Both the position numbers and the translations under genes were made by a program. Under the pieces are notes generated by a model. It saw nothing but the letters and a program-made list of their open reading frames with translations, had not been told where the DNA came from and searched no databases. Positions 25,501 to 36,206 of a stretch of DNA of 64,000 nucleotides are shown piece after piece (within the stretch, counting starts at the first letter, position 1; each line of letters opens with the position of its first letter). The stretch spans positions 327,552 to 391,551 of the forward strand of contig VXBP01008523.1 of NCBI GenBank assembly GCA_013400115.1. Direction: 5' to 3'. The stretch comes from Rhinopomastus cyanomelas. Lineage: Eukaryota; Chordata; Aves; Bucerotiformes; Rhinopomastidae.

Positions 25501-28500
25501 ACCCAGGCACTCATGAGCCAGCGGCCGCTGGGGCTCCTTGGGGTCTGCAAGGGAGGGGGTCTGAGAGGCTGCTCTGCATCCCTGTCCCTCATCCCTGTCC
25601 CATATCCCCGTCCCTCATCCCTATCCCTCTCCCTTGTCCCTCATCCATGGTCCTCTTCCCTGCCCTGCACCCCTGTGCCATGTCCCTGTCCTGCACCCCC
25701 AGGCTCTGGGGTTCAGTGGCCCTGCGGAGCTGTGCCCGGTGCCCTGCGCTGACGCCTCCCTGGGACATCCCGACCTTCCAGGCATTTTTCTCCCTCAGCA
25801 GGAACTTTTTCCCTTGAAAGCAGTTTGGGAATTTCCTCTCTGTTTCCTTCCTGCCCTCCCTGCTGGGCAGCTGCTCCTGGGATGCCCCAGGGCTGCCCCA
25901 TCCAGAGGGCAGGGTTGTTCCTAAGGGATTGTCCCTTCCAGGGGCTCCAGCTGCCAGCCTGGGGATCCAACCCCAGTCCCCCCAGTTACGGTACTGGGAC
26001 TGGGCATTTGGCAGCCCTGTGGGGAGATGAGGGATCTCTCGGGATCACAAAGGGGGTTCCTTCTTTTCCTCCCCCATTTCCAGGCCCCTTCCAGAGGGGA
26101 GAGATGGATGGGGCTGGGAATAAGGCAGAGGAAGGCTGGACTCTCCCAAACCCCACAGCTCAGCCCCAAGCTCTGCCGGTGCCTTTGCCAGCTCAGGGTC
26201 AGCCCTGTCCTGTCCCCGCTGTCCCAAACCGGGTCTGGAATGACCGCAGACCCTGAGCAGGGCTGGCTGGCAGCGGATGGGCACTGCCCGGCTCAGGGCT
26301 GTTTCCTCCCTGCCCTACAAACCCCAGAACTTATCAGGGAACTGGAGGCATCACCCCTGCAGCTGCCACCCCACATCCCTCCAGCCTCGCTCCCACCAGT
26401 CCAGCCATGGAGACGGCTGCTGTCGCCAGTGGTGGCCCGTGGCCTGGCTACTGCCCCTCTCTGGGGTGGGGTGGGTTGGCAGTACCAGCTCCATAAACAC
26501 CACATTCCCCCCCCTACCCCCACCTTGCTGTGGAGACCACCACATTGACACCTCAAGCACCCACCCAGCACCCCACAGCCCTCCTGACCCCAAACTGCCA
26601 GCCTGGGCTGGGGACCTGGGGGACGGTGCTGGGCACCCCGTGGGGTTGGGGGGCCCTGGCAGGCAGCTGGCACCACTGCACTGTAAACAGGAAAGCGGGC
26701 GGATGAAAATAGCTCGGAGGCAGGAAGCTGTGTTATCCTGGCCCCAAACTCCCCGCAGCCACCCACCGCCCCCCAGGGAAGTCCCAGGCCCCTCCTGAAC
26801 CAGGGTAGGGACCCCAGTCCATGTACCCAGGCTGTGCCCACTGAGGGGCTGCTCTCCGTTCATCCCAGTGCCCAGCAGTACCTGACAGTGGGTGGGTTGA
26901 CACCATGTGGGGAACCAGGGGACACCATGGGGATATCGTGGCACCATGTGGGAAGCTGGGGGGCACCATGTGGGGAGTTGAGGGGTACCCTGGCACCCAC
27001 CATCCCGCAGCACCACGTCGCGCAGGTTCTCCAGGGCATCAGCGAACCGGGCGACGTGGGCCAGCAGCTGGGCGATGTCCTCGGTGTCGATGAACGGTCC
27101 TTCCCCACCCTCCATGGGGCTGTAGGATGTGGGGGGCTTGTGGCCCTTGGGCACGGTGCCACGGGGCCCCGCGGGGCTGAGAGGGAAGCCGGCGGCGCTG
27201 GCGTGGCGGCTGAGGCTGGTGGGGCGCTTGAGGGTGCCCACGGCGCTGGGACTGGTGCTGAGCTTGGAGCTGCCGGGGGGCAGTTCCCCCCCAAGGCTGG
27301 AGCTGGGGGCATCCAGGGCATCCCTGCGGGACAGGTCCTGGGGAGCATGGCTGAGTGTCATGGCATGGCTGGGACCCCCCAGTCGTGCCAGCAGCCTGGC
27401 ACCCCAAGTGCCATCTTGGGGTTGGGAGGGGGTCTCAGGACCCCACAGGTCAAAAGCGGGGTTTGGGTTCAATCCATCCCACCATGGGCACTGGCACTGC
27501 CCAAGGTTCCCCGGCCCCCCCCCCCAGCACAGGAGTTTCACAAGGAGCATCAACCCTAAAACCAGAGGCCAGGAGCCAGAGTGGCCCCCCACAGCCCCCA
27601 CCAGCCTCCATGGGTCTGAATTTGTTATGGGGGGCCATGTGGGGGACACTGCCCTGTCCCAGCCAGCACCCACCGTGCTGGAGTTCCCCATCCCAAGGAG
27701 GGGCTGGGGACCCTGGCAGGGCCGTACAGGAGCAGGATGCGGCCCCACAAGTCCCTTCCTCTTTCCAGCCTGCCCCATCCCCATGTCGAGCACAACCCCA
27801 GCCCTGGCAGGGAGGGGGGCTGGCCCGGGGGCACCTCCCAGGGCTCTCCCTGGAGCCTGGGGATGTTTTCTGACAGCAGTGAGCCCCTAATTTTCTAGGG
27901 GTAACCTTTCCCTGAGGGAGGAGCTGGTACCAGCATTTTCTGGGGCCTTGCACCCAGCGGGGATCCTCGGGGCACAAGGAGGGGACCCCACCCTGGCACC
28001 CACGTGTGACACGAGTGCACTGGGTCTCAGCAGCCCTGGCCGGGTGCTGTCAGCTCAGCGGGGCCGGAAACCATCGCCAGTACCGATGGGGCAGACCCTG
28101 AGCGCAACCAGAGGCAGCTCAGCCCCTCCTACCCCCAGGGCTGGTCAGACCACCGTGGGGCTGCCCAAAGACCCCCAACCCCAAAGGACTGCGGTCAACT
28201 CAGCCGCCAGAAACCTGTCTCAGTCCCCGACGGGGTGCAGCGGCCCCAGAAAGCTCAGTCCCACCCCGACAGCACTCTCGGGGTACAGCTGGCCCTACCG
28301 TCAGCCGCACGGGGGGTGCGCGGGGCAAGGAGTCCAGGGAGGGTCGGGGTGGGTCGGTGCTGCCCGTCCCGCGACGACGCCCCGCAGCGTGGGGGCTGTA
28401 GCTCTTCTTTCCCGCAGCCCGGCCCAGCATCCCTCTGTCCCGCCACCCATAGACCCCACTGTGGGCTCTCGGACGGTTGCCCCGAGCTAAGGAGCCACCG

Positions 28501-29031
28501 TGGGGCTCCCGGCCCCCGTCTTAGTGGCCCCGTGTGGCCCCGTCGGTGCAAGGCTGGGGCGCAGGCGCGGGGCGGGCAGTGTCAGGGTGCGCGGGAGCGC
28601 CCGGGCCATGGGCAGCCCCGTGGGTCAAGCTTGAGCACCCCCTCGTTCTCACCCCCCGCCCCAGGGAGGTTTGAGGGGTTCCTCTGCCGTCCCCAACCCC
28701 TCAGCTGCAGCCTCTCGTTGTGGGGTCTCAGCCCTCAGCTGCAGCTCCCCAGTTCCTCACCGGCCCCAGTTGCCCTCCCGCCTCCCCGAGCGGCTGCGCC
28801 GGAGTCAAACCCCCGCTCAGGACCAGCGAGCAGGGTCCTCCCCCATCTCCCTCCTCCTCCTCCTCCTCGCAGACCCCCTGCCCACACCCGGCTTCTCCTT
28901 CCCACTGCACAGCCCCGTGGGACGGGACGGGGTTCGCTCACCGGGAGGTTCTGTGGGACAGGACTTCCCGCCCGGCTCTTCTTGGAGATGGAGGGGGTCT
29001 TCATCAGCTCCCGCTTCTTGCGGGAGAACAT
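13600..29031 (-). CDS. ARHGAP45: ARHGAP45 (HMHA1), F-BAR, C1 and RhoGAP domain protein
   Basis: Complete, 23 coding exons, 1106 residues (human about 1136). Exons 5' to 3': 29031-28942, 27337-27001, 25544-25401, 24528-24444, 24089-24017, 23795-23729, 22747-22610, 22423-22359, 21939-21829, 20764-20684, 20594-20421, 20224-20087, 19856-19666, 19233-19082, 18722-18645, 18314-18213, 18108-17945, 17531-17343, 17000-16863, 15111-14873, 14648-14411, 14045-13952 and 13832-13600 (TGA). All are GT-AG with consistent phases. It starts MFSRKKRELMKTPSISKK. The F-BAR region is roughly residues 260-540 (KYMKDLIGYLEKRTTL, RRLEHEKRRKEIKEQW). A C1 zinc finger is near 703-748 (HRLRKLRAPSKCRECNSYVY). The RhoGAP domain follows, with the arginine finger in GIYRVNG (about R797). 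It acts on Rho GTPases in blood cells and bends or binds membrane (family knowledge). Confidence 0.96.
15255..15500 (+). mobile_element. CR1 3' fragment, ARHGAP45 intron
   Basis: Forward CR1 3' sequence: 'ctggagcaggctgcccagggaggctgtgg', then 'ggttggatggggctgggggcaccctgg', ending near GGTGATTCT. It is antisense to ARHGAP45 and truncated, with no coding capacity. Confidence 0.8.
16303..16808. repeat. G-rich hexamer minisatellite with about 66-base higher-order unit
   Basis: About 500 bases built from variants of TTTGGG, ATTGGG and TCTGGG. The six-base pattern is arranged in a larger unit of about 66 bases (11 hexamers) that recurs with changes; for example, near-identical copies are seen around 16431-16560. 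Because the period is a multiple of three, all frames on both strands stay open and encode artefactual GIGFGI, LGLGLE and PNPNPD repeats. It lies in the ARHGAP45 intron between exons 16863-17000 and 14873-15111. Confidence 0.93.
17690..17905 (-). mobile_element. CR1 3' fragment, ARHGAP45 intron
   Basis: Reverse-complement CR1 signature: 'gatccagtccaaacagcac', then 'gtttgaacccctccagggg' and 'ctccctgggcagcccgttccag'. The distal 3' tail is diverged. Confidence 0.7.
19385..19622 (-). mobile_element. CR1 3' fragment, ARHGAP45 intron
   Basis: Reverse-complement CR1: 'agaatcacaggat' tail complement, 'agatcatccagtccaactgt', 'gaacccctccagggattgtg', 'ctccctgggcagcccc' and 'aagcttttcctcagac'. It ends about 45 bases from exon 19666-19856. 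Confidence 0.85.
20985..21518 (+). mobile_element. CR1 3' fragment (about 530 bases), ARHGAP45 intron
   Basis: One of the longest CR1 pieces in the window. In order it has 'gagaggctgagggggctggggctgtccagctggagaagaggaggctg', 'ccttggcagagcgctcagggttggaacaggctgcccagg' and the 3' end 'gttggactggatgaccctggag', closing with GATTCCGTGATTCTATG, the 8-base-type repeat typical of CR1 termini. No intact reading frame. Confidence 0.92.
22500..22605 (-). mobile_element. short CR1 remnant next to ARHGAP45 exon
   Basis: 'ccttcctggaggttcctttcagg' followed by 'aaggcagctctaaggtcccc' matches an internal CR1 3' block seen also at 23340-23400. It abuts exon 22610-22747. Confidence 0.55.
22870..22965 (+). mobile_element. 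CR1 3'-terminal remnant
   Basis: 'ggctggacttgaagaccctcaaggtctcttccagcc' followed by 'gatcctgggatcctgtgaat' is a decayed forward CR1 terminus. Confidence 0.6.
23065..23625 (-). mobile_element. CR1 3' fragment (about 560 bases), ARHGAP45 intron
   Basis: Reverse-complement CR1 with blocks in order: 'ccttgaacccctccaggga', 'ctctctgggcagtcagtttcag', 'aacttcttcctcagatccactctgaacctcc', 'ttcaaaccccttgtcctgtcac' and 'gcagctctaaggtcccc'. The extreme 3' tail complement is missing. Confidence 0.88.
25560..25700. repeat. pyrimidine-rich minisatellite (CCTGTCCCTCATCC type)
   Basis: Degenerate tandem copies of a 12-15 base CATCCCTGTCCCT unit in an ARHGAP45 intron, directly upstream (gene strand) of exon 25401-25544. 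Confidence 0.7.
26885..27000. repeat. short degenerate repeat (CACCATGTGGGGA units)
   Basis: Four or more imperfect copies of a roughly 25-base unit around CACCATGTGGGGA, ending exactly at the donor of ARHGAP45 exon 27001-27337. Confidence 0.65.
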
Positions 29032-30075
29032 GGTTGGGGGGGCTCCTGGGGGTGCCCTGGCTGCCAGCCCCGGCCGCTCCTCACGGCGCCAGCGGCCGCC
29101 ACATTTGTGGGGCCGGGTGTCAGGAGGGCGCGGGTGACGCCGCCCGTTTCCTCATCCCCTCGCAGGGCAGACCCGAAACAGGAAAGAGCCCCACGAGCAG
29201 CCGGGGGGTGATGCTGGGGGGATGGAAAGGGGACCCCTCCTCCCCCTTTGGGGTTGCCCAGCTCTGGCCCCATAGGAAAGGGTGGGCTCGGGGTGATGGA
29301 TGCCTGGTGGAGAGCTTGTACCCCGAGGGCTGCAGTATGGGGTCCTGGGAGGGGCAGACGGCCGTCGGGGTTGACCCGACATGGGGTTTCACTCTGTTTG
29401 GGGGTGTCTGTCTGTTCCAGGAGGATGAGCCCCACTCTGGGGGTCTTTGTTGGAGGTCCTACGTATCGGGGAGGGGTGGGATCCAGAGCTCTGGAGTCCC
29501 AGCCGTGGGGGGCTCCTGGCTCGACCCCACTCGCTGGGGGATTGGTGACGGCCCCAGCTGGCGCCCAGGGGGTCAGTGCCCCGCTTTCGCCAGCCTGCGG
29601 GTACCCCCAGCCTCATCCATGGGGTCGCCTCGCCCACCCATGGGGTCACGCAGCCCTGCACCAGCGCTCAGTGAGGACAAACCCACCAGTGGGAGGAGGA
29701 GGGACGAAACAGGACGGACCACCCCGGGCACCAGCATGGGGATCCCCGGCGGGGACCTGCCCTCTGGGGCTGCTCGGGGCGGCTTGGAGGGGGTGGGAAG
29801 ACCCCACTTTGTCCACGGGACTCCCTGCCTGAGGCCGGACCTGGGCAAGGAGCCGGGGTCTGCCGGGGGTCGGGGCGAGGGCAGCGGGACGGGGGGATGG
29901 GGAGAGCGTCCGTGGGTGGGTGCGGGTNCAGCTCCTGCCCTTATTTGGGCATTTTGGCCCCGTCCAATCAGCGCGGGGGGGCCGGGCCCAACCCCCCGTC
30001 CCGCCCGCCCCGTCCCTCCGGGCCCCGCCGCTCCCCGCTCCCCGGTCCCGCTCCGGCCCCGCTGCAGTCCCCGCC
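29032..30075. promoter_or_regulatory. ARHGAP45/CNN2 divergent promoter region
   Basis: 1044 bases between two start codons of opposite orientation. The CNN2-proximal part is very GC-rich and carries a CArG box and a CCAAT box. The rest holds no recognisable gene. One N occurs at 29928. Confidence 0.6.
29939..29948 (+). promoter_or_regulatory. CNN2: CArG box (SRF site) upstream of CNN2
   Basis: CCTTATTTGG matches the CC(A/T)6GG consensus exactly, 128 bases before the CNN2 start codon. A CCAAT box follows at 29964-29968. Calponin genes are known serum response factor targets, so position and family agree. Binding itself is inferred. Confidence 0.75.
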
Positions 30076-33000
30076 ATGAGCAGCTCCCAGTTCAACAAGG
30101 GACCGTCCTACGGCCTCTCCGCCGAAGTCAAGAACCGGGTGAGCAGAGCCGGGGGGTCCTGGGGCCACCGGGCACTGGCGAGGAGGGACCGGGATTCCCG
30201 GGACCCTGGGGAGTCAGGGAGTCCTCGTTACAGCCCCAGCGTGAGGGGCCACTGAGGAGCCGGTGGCACCGGGGATGGAGAGTGGAGAAGTCCCGGGGAG
30301 GGATCCCGGGAGGATGAAGTGTCTCGGGGTCTCGCGAGGATGAAGAGCCTGGAAGGGGGTCTCGGAAGGAAGGGGAGCCGGAGGGTCCCGCTGCCCCAGG
30401 GTCTTGAAGTGCCCTGGCCCTGCCCGTGGGGTCCCGGGCAATATCTCGGGGAGGGGCCTGAGATCCCCATCCTACAGCAGGATGCTCTATCCCTCAGCCT
30501 TTGGCTCTAGGTGCCCCTCCATGTCTGTGGGAGCCCCCCCATGGCTGTGGGTGTCTCCTAGACTGTGGGTGCCCCTGTGGCTCCGGGTGCCCCATCGCTG
30601 CCTTTGCCAAGCCCCTTATGAGGGGTCTCTGCTGCAGTGGCCGGGGTGTCTGGCACAATGGGCACAAAGTGGGGGTCACAGCACCCTTTCTCCTTCGCTC
30701 CTCTCCCTGCTCTGGGACCGCTGCCACCCCAGGCCATGGCATGGGGCAGAGATGTTGGGGTGTGCCCAGCCCTGGGCCAGCAGTGGTTGAGCCACAGGGG
30801 TGGGATGGCCAGGAGAAGGAGCTTGGTCCCGTGTGGCTGTGGTGGCCGTGGCCATACTGGTCCCAGGTCTCCTTGCCCAGCCTCGCAGGGGTTGTGCTTC
30901 CTCACCTGGCTGAGACGGGTCCCTGCTTGCACCCGAGCGGGTGGGCACACGCAGGAGCTGTGGTGCTGCCTGCGTCTGGGCTGCTCCAGCTTGATTCAGC
31001 AGGACTGAAGCCAGTTGAACTGCCCCGGTGTCTGCTGGAGACTGACATCACCCTACTGGGAACCAGTTAAACGAGTGGCATCCTCCCAGTCCACGCAACA
31101 AGCCCGTGCAGACTGGGCTGTGGTGGGATTGATGCTGGGGCTGGCACCCTCTTCCCCTTCCTGTGCCCTGGGAAGCCCCAGGGCTGTCTGTGGGGTGGGA
31201 AGAGGAACTGGCAGCTTTGCTCCAGAGGATCAGCTGGTAGGGCAGCGGGATGCCCTGGGACACTTGTGGTGCCGGGAGCGTGACCCTGCTCAGCTGAACT
31301 GTCCCTGATCCCACACCCACCCTTTGAGTTTCCCCTCTGGGGCTGGGGCTGTGGGACCACAGCTCTGCCCAGCTGCCCCACATTGTGGGGGGTCCCCACG
31401 TCTGGGATCCCTGGGGACTCACGGCCCCACTGGGTTCTGGGGGGCTCAGGATGGACAAAGCCTGGTGGCCATCTCTGGGTTCCAGCTGAGCACTGGAGGG
31501 GCTGCAATGGGGCAGCGATGGGCACTGGGGGGGTTCCAGGTTTTTCCGATGCAGCCCCCACTTCCCACACCGGCTGGAGCCTTTTCCTGCCCTCGTGGGC
31601 CAAGGCCAGGGCGATGCTCCCAGTGATGCTGCTGGGGCAGCTGGTCCCCATTTGGGAGGAGCAGCCGCATTCCTGGAATAGCCGCGGTGACCCAGGAATC
31701 TGCGGTGACCCAGGAATCTGTGGCGGCTGTTGGGCTGCGCCGGAGGGGAAGGAATCAGCTGGTCAGGGACTCCCAGACTCGGTTCTGGGGAGCCCCAGGC
31801 TCCAGGGAACCCAAACAGATCCTTAAGCAGGGGGGTGCATCCTGCAGCCCCCATGGGCAGCTCCTCCTCATCCTCTTGGGAAGGTTCAGCAGCTTCTCCT
31901 AGGGCTTCCCCACAGCTCCCTGTGGGTCTGTGCGCAGGCAGGGGAGCCATAGGGGGTTTGGGGAGCACAGGGGGCTGTGTGTGAGCTGTCCCCCCGTCCC
32001 CTCACAGCTCGCCCAGAAATATGACCCCCAGAAGGAGGCTGAGCTGCGGACGTGGATCGAGAGCGTCACCGGGCAGCAGATCGGCCCCGACTTCCAGAAG
32101 GGGCTGAAGGATGGGGTGATCCTCTGCGAGTGAGTCTGGGTGATGCCAAACACAGACCCTCGGGCCCTGCCGCCGTCGGATGAGGATGGGGGGCACCCAC
32201 CAACCCCTGGGGTGGGGAGGGTGTGCCAGAGGGTTTCTGCTGCTTGGTGGGGGTCACCCCAAAACACCCACAGCTGGGGGAGCCCTGTGGACCAGCAGGG
32301 ACCCTTGTGTCCCACTGGGGTCTCTGCCCACTGCAGCCCTCCTCTGTACCCCCCAGGCTTATGAACAAGCTGCAGCCCAACTCGGTGAAGAAGATCAACC
32401 GTTCAGCTCAGAACTGGCACCAGGTGGGTTCCCCAGCCCCCAGCACTTCCCTTTGCCACCCCCCACCGGGGTCTCACCCCTTTCCTCCCCACAGCTCGAG
32501 AACCTCTCCAACTTCATCAAGGCCATGGCCAGCTATGGGATGAACCCAGTGGACCTGTTTGAGGCTAACGACCTCTTTGAGAGCGGGAACCTGACTCAAG
32601 TGCAGGTGTCACTGCTGGCGCTGGCCGGGATGGTGAGAGCAGGTTGTGGGGCTCTGTGTGGGACACAGACCCCCAGCCCAGACCTGGGAGATGTGGGGGG
32701 ACCCTCCCCTTGTCCTTGCTCCTCACTGCCCCTCCCTCGCAGGCCAAGACGAAGGGGCTGCAGAGTGGGGTGGACATCGGCGTGAAGTACTCGGAGAAGC
32801 AGCAGAGGAACTTCGATGAGGCCAAGATGAAGGCTGGGCAGTGTGTGATCGGACTGCAGGTGGGCTGCACCCCCCAGTGCCCCCCCCGAGGGTCAGGGTG
32901 CTGGGTGAGGTGGGGTCAGTTTTACCAAGTGGGTCCAAAGACAGTTGGGGAGCCCTGAGGATTCAGGTGCCTCAACAGTCCGTGGGATCAGGAACCATCA

Positions 33001-33603
33001 GGGTGATGCCTTGGGGTGGGAAGGCTGCAGAGCTTCCACCTGGTCTGGGGAGCTCTGGCCACGGAGGCCCAGGAAGGAGCAGTAGAGGGGCATCATCCCA
33101 TCCTCTCCTTGTCAGATGGGCACCAACAAGTGTGCCAGCCAGTCTGGCATGACAGCCTATGGCACCCGGAGGCATCTCTACGACCCCAAGAACCAGATCC
33201 TGCCACCCATGGACCACTCCACCATCAGCCTGCAGATGGGCACCAACAAGTGTGCCAGCCAGGTGGGACCCCTGGTGGGCAGGGGCGCGGGGTGGGCAGC
33301 GGGGAGAGCGGTGCTGATCCCTGCTGTGCCCTGCCCTCGCAGGTAGGCATGACGGCCCCCGGCACCAGGCGGCATATCTACGATGCCAAGACGGGGACGG
33401 AGAAGTGTGACAGCTCCTCCATGTCGCTGCAGATGGGCTCCAACCAGGGCGCCAACCAGAGTGGCCAGGTCTTCGGCCTCGGCCGCCAGATCTACGACCC
33501 CAAGTACTGCCCACAGGGCACCCAAGGGGAGGTGGCCAATGCTGCCAGCGACCAGAGCGGGGACCCCGCCGGCTACCACTACTACTGTGAGGAGAGTTAC
33601 TGA
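30076..33603 (+). CDS. CNN2: CNN2, calponin 2 (actin-binding)
   Basis: Complete, 304 residues (human 309). Exons: 30076-30138, 32008-32129, 32357-32423, 32495-32632, 32743-32859, 33116-33262 and 33343-33603 (TGA); all GT-AG and in phase. It starts MSSSQFNKGPSYGLSAEVKNR. A calponin-homology domain spans about residues 28-132 (LRTWIESVTGQQIGPDFQKG, LCELMNKLQPNSVKKIN). Three calponin repeats follow (IGLQMGTNKCASQSGMTAYGTRRHLYDP and two more of the same type), then an acidic tail ending GYHYYCEESY. It stabilises actin filaments and affects motility, adhesion and phagocytosis in non-muscle cells (family knowledge). The paralogue call rests mainly on ABCA7/TMEM259 synteny; CNN1 or CNN3 is less likely. 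Intron 1 (1.9 kb) holds no recognised repeat beyond a small duplication. Confidence 0.93.
31684..31719. repeat. 18-base direct duplication in CNN2 intron 1
   Basis: GCGGTGACCCAGGAATCT occurs twice in tandem. Confidence 0.8.
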
Positions 33604-33752
33604 GCCCCTGGGGGCACCATCTCATGTACAGACCCCACTGCCAGCGCTTCCCACCCTGGCCTCCATCAGTCCTTCCTCTCCCCCTCCCGTCAAGGTCTTG
33701 TTGTTCCTGTTGTTTGTACTTTGGGAATGAATCGGGTTTTTCTGGGCAAGGA

Positions 33753-33758
33753 AGTAAA
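33753..33758 (+). terminator. CNN2: probable CNN2 poly(A) signal (AGTAAA)
   Basis: Variant signal 150 bases after the stop, in a T-rich then A-rich patch. No AATAAA was seen nearby. Confidence 0.5.
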
Positions 33759-33759
33759 A

Positions 33760-34560
33760 TGCCATTTCTAGAGACTGGCAGCCCATGCACATCCTGGGGG
33801 TTGGTGGCCCGTGGCTATCCTGGGGTTGGTGGCTCACGGGCATCTCGGGAGTGGCAGCGGATGCTCTGGCATCAAGAGGCAGCCGGCGTCTCCTCTCACG
33901 CACTTATGGGAGCACCCAGACCACTCAGCGATGACAGGAGTGCCCCAGTGCCACTTCTCACCCCTCTGCTGGCAGGACCCAGCTCAGCCCCACAGAGGAG
34001 AGGGATTTGGGGCAGAGTTCCCCCCCAGGCGTGGGAGGAGCCTAGGGAGGTGCCAGGGCCAGGGATGCCAGCGCATGGTGCAGCCTCCCGCTGTGCCCAT
34101 CAGCTACCTCCGCAGGGCTCTGAGTGCAGGAGCCTTCATACCGACCCCTTGTTTATTGTAAAAACCCCTCTTAAACTGCAGCAGGAAGTGGCTGCAGGCT
34201 CTGTGGGGTCAGGGCTCAGCTCGGGATCCCGACACGCCTGGGATGGAGGGGAAGTGGGTGCTGACACAGACCCCCAAGCGATGCCCTCCAGGAACCCCCA
34301 GGGGTGAAGCTCTGCATCCACATCCCCCCATCCAGGCTGATCCCCGGCCGGGGCCATGCTCGCACTGCCGGGGCGGTGCCAACGCGGTGCCAGCGCCGTG
34401 CGGTGACTCAGCGGGTTCTGCCGGGGCACCCCCACCCCACAGCGAGGGGCATCGCTCCCCAACCCCCCCGCCGGGTACCCCCTCCGCCTAGGCCCTGCCG
34501 GGGCGGGAGTTGCAGGGTGCGGGGGTGGCTGAGGGGGACCCTGGGAGATGGACCTCGATA
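33760..34560. other. CNN2-ABCA7 intergenic, nothing recognised
   Basis: Spacer between tandem genes. Short imperfect repeats of 'ggcatcc tgggg ttggtgg' type are at 33775-33850; nothing else could be identified. Confidence 0.55.
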
Positions 34561-34599
34561 GGTGTGTCCAGGGCCCCGCCTCCCCCGGGACCCCCCGCT

Positions 34600-34760
34600 T
34601 GCCCCGTCGGGTCCTTTAAGAGCCTGGGCCTGTGACGTCACGCCCGCGGCTACTTTGTAGCGCCGAGGGAGGAGGGGCGCGGCGGCGGCTCTTAAAGGGG
34701 CCGCGACGTGAGGAGGTAACGGCGAGGGGGTTCCAGGCTGGGGGCTGCGGAAGGAGGGAG
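34600..34760 (+). promoter_or_regulatory. ABCA7: putative ABCA7 CpG promoter with CRE
   Basis: CpG-dense segment with a full palindromic cAMP response element, TGACGTCA, at 34633-34640, flanked by TTTAAGAGCC and CTCTTAAAGG A/T patches. It is about 1.57 kb upstream of the ABCA7 start codon, so a non-coding first exon spliced to the exon containing 36207 is inferred. The direction is inferred; no other gene starts nearby. Confidence 0.5.
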
Positions 34761-36206
34761 CAGTGGTGGTAGGTGGGGGGCACCGGAGGGTGGTCTCAAA
34801 CGCGCTTTGCTCTCTCAACGCCTCTCCCGGGGCTGCCCGCACCCCCCTCACCAGGTTATCCCCAAGTGCCGCTGGGGTGTCCCCGTGTCCCCCCCGCGCT
34901 GTCCCGATGTGGTGTCCCCCCCTCCCATCCCCTTGGAGCTCTCCCAGTGAATACCCATTCCCTTGTGCTGTCGCTATCCCCCCACCTCCACCACTCTGTC
35001 AGCCACCCACCGGTGGCTCCTCGCCCACCCGTATCGAAGGTGGGCGGAGGGTACCGGAGGCTTCTGGCGGGTGCCGGGGGTCGGAGGGGCTGGGGAGATC
35101 CGGGATCCCCTCTGCTGTCTGCGGCCGCGTTGAGCCGCTTCCCGCGGGGTGACTGAGCACATTCCCACGCGAGTTCCCGGTTCCGAGAGGTTCTCGGTAC
35201 TTCGTAGCTGTTTTGTCCCGACAAGAGCCAGACTGAGGTTCCCCTCTCCCGGCCCGGAGCACCCCGGCACCCCCGGCCTCTCTCCACCGCACTGCCCCCC
35301 CCCTCCCGACAGCTCCTCCCGGGGCCAGTGCTCCTCCAGGTCCCGCTGCGGCCAGGCTGAGTGGCACCACTGTCCCCAACCCCGGTGCCCCCCACCAGCA
35401 TGGAGGAGTGTCCCTCCCACCCAGGACCCCCCTCGTGTCCGGCCCCACAGGCGGATTAGCCGGATTGCCCAGCCGGGACCATAATCCCCCTGCCCGGTGC
35501 CCGGCTTAGCCCTGGGCATGGGTGGGGTGGCACCAGGCGGGGTGACACCGGGTAGGGTGACAGTGGGGTGGGGAGGCAGTGGGGTGGCAGTGGGTGGGCA
35601 TCGTCACCTGTGTCTCTGCTGCCACAGCCTGCCCGTGGGGGTGGAGGTACGAGGCTGGAGGGAGACGAAGGGGCAGTTGGGTGACTCTGCATCTTCGGCT
35701 GCCAACCCTGGAGCAGGCACCAGGGCTGTCCTGGAGGTGTCTCTGGGTGTCCCAGGGGTACCCTAGGTTCATGGTGGCTGTGGGCAGCTCCAAAGCTTTC
35801 CCAGGGTGTGGGTGTTCACCAGGCAGGAGGCTGCGAGTTGGGTCCTGCCACCTCTCGCCCTGACACGACGCCAGCCTGTGCTTGGCACAGGATGCAGATG
35901 GGGTCCCCCTCGCTGACCCGGGGGGCTGGAGCAGCTCGTGGCTTGTTTTGCTGCTTTTGCTTTAGAAGGGGATGAGATCTGGGGGCTTTGCTCCGGAAAG
36001 GAGCTTTGTGGCAGGAATGCCAGGCTGGCTGCTGCCAGCCCCATAGCTCAGCCATGCGCCCGGCATGGTGCCCGCTGTGTGAGGAGCCTTGAGCCACAGG
36101 GAACCGAGAGCCCCGGCCGTCCTCCCCAGCTTGGCATCGACCCCCTGTTCTCCCCCGCAGCTGGAGCCAAGCGGGGCGCAGGGCTGGTGCCCCCCTGCCC
36201 TCTGCC

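Noticed and set aside
26351..27793. 480-codon minus-strand open frame
   Set aside because: Only 27001-27337 is an ARHGAP45 exon; the rest is intron.
28671..30317. 548-codon plus-strand open frame
   Set aside because: GC-rich promoter and intron sequence antisense to ARHGAP45 exon 1; crosses an N and shows no domain.
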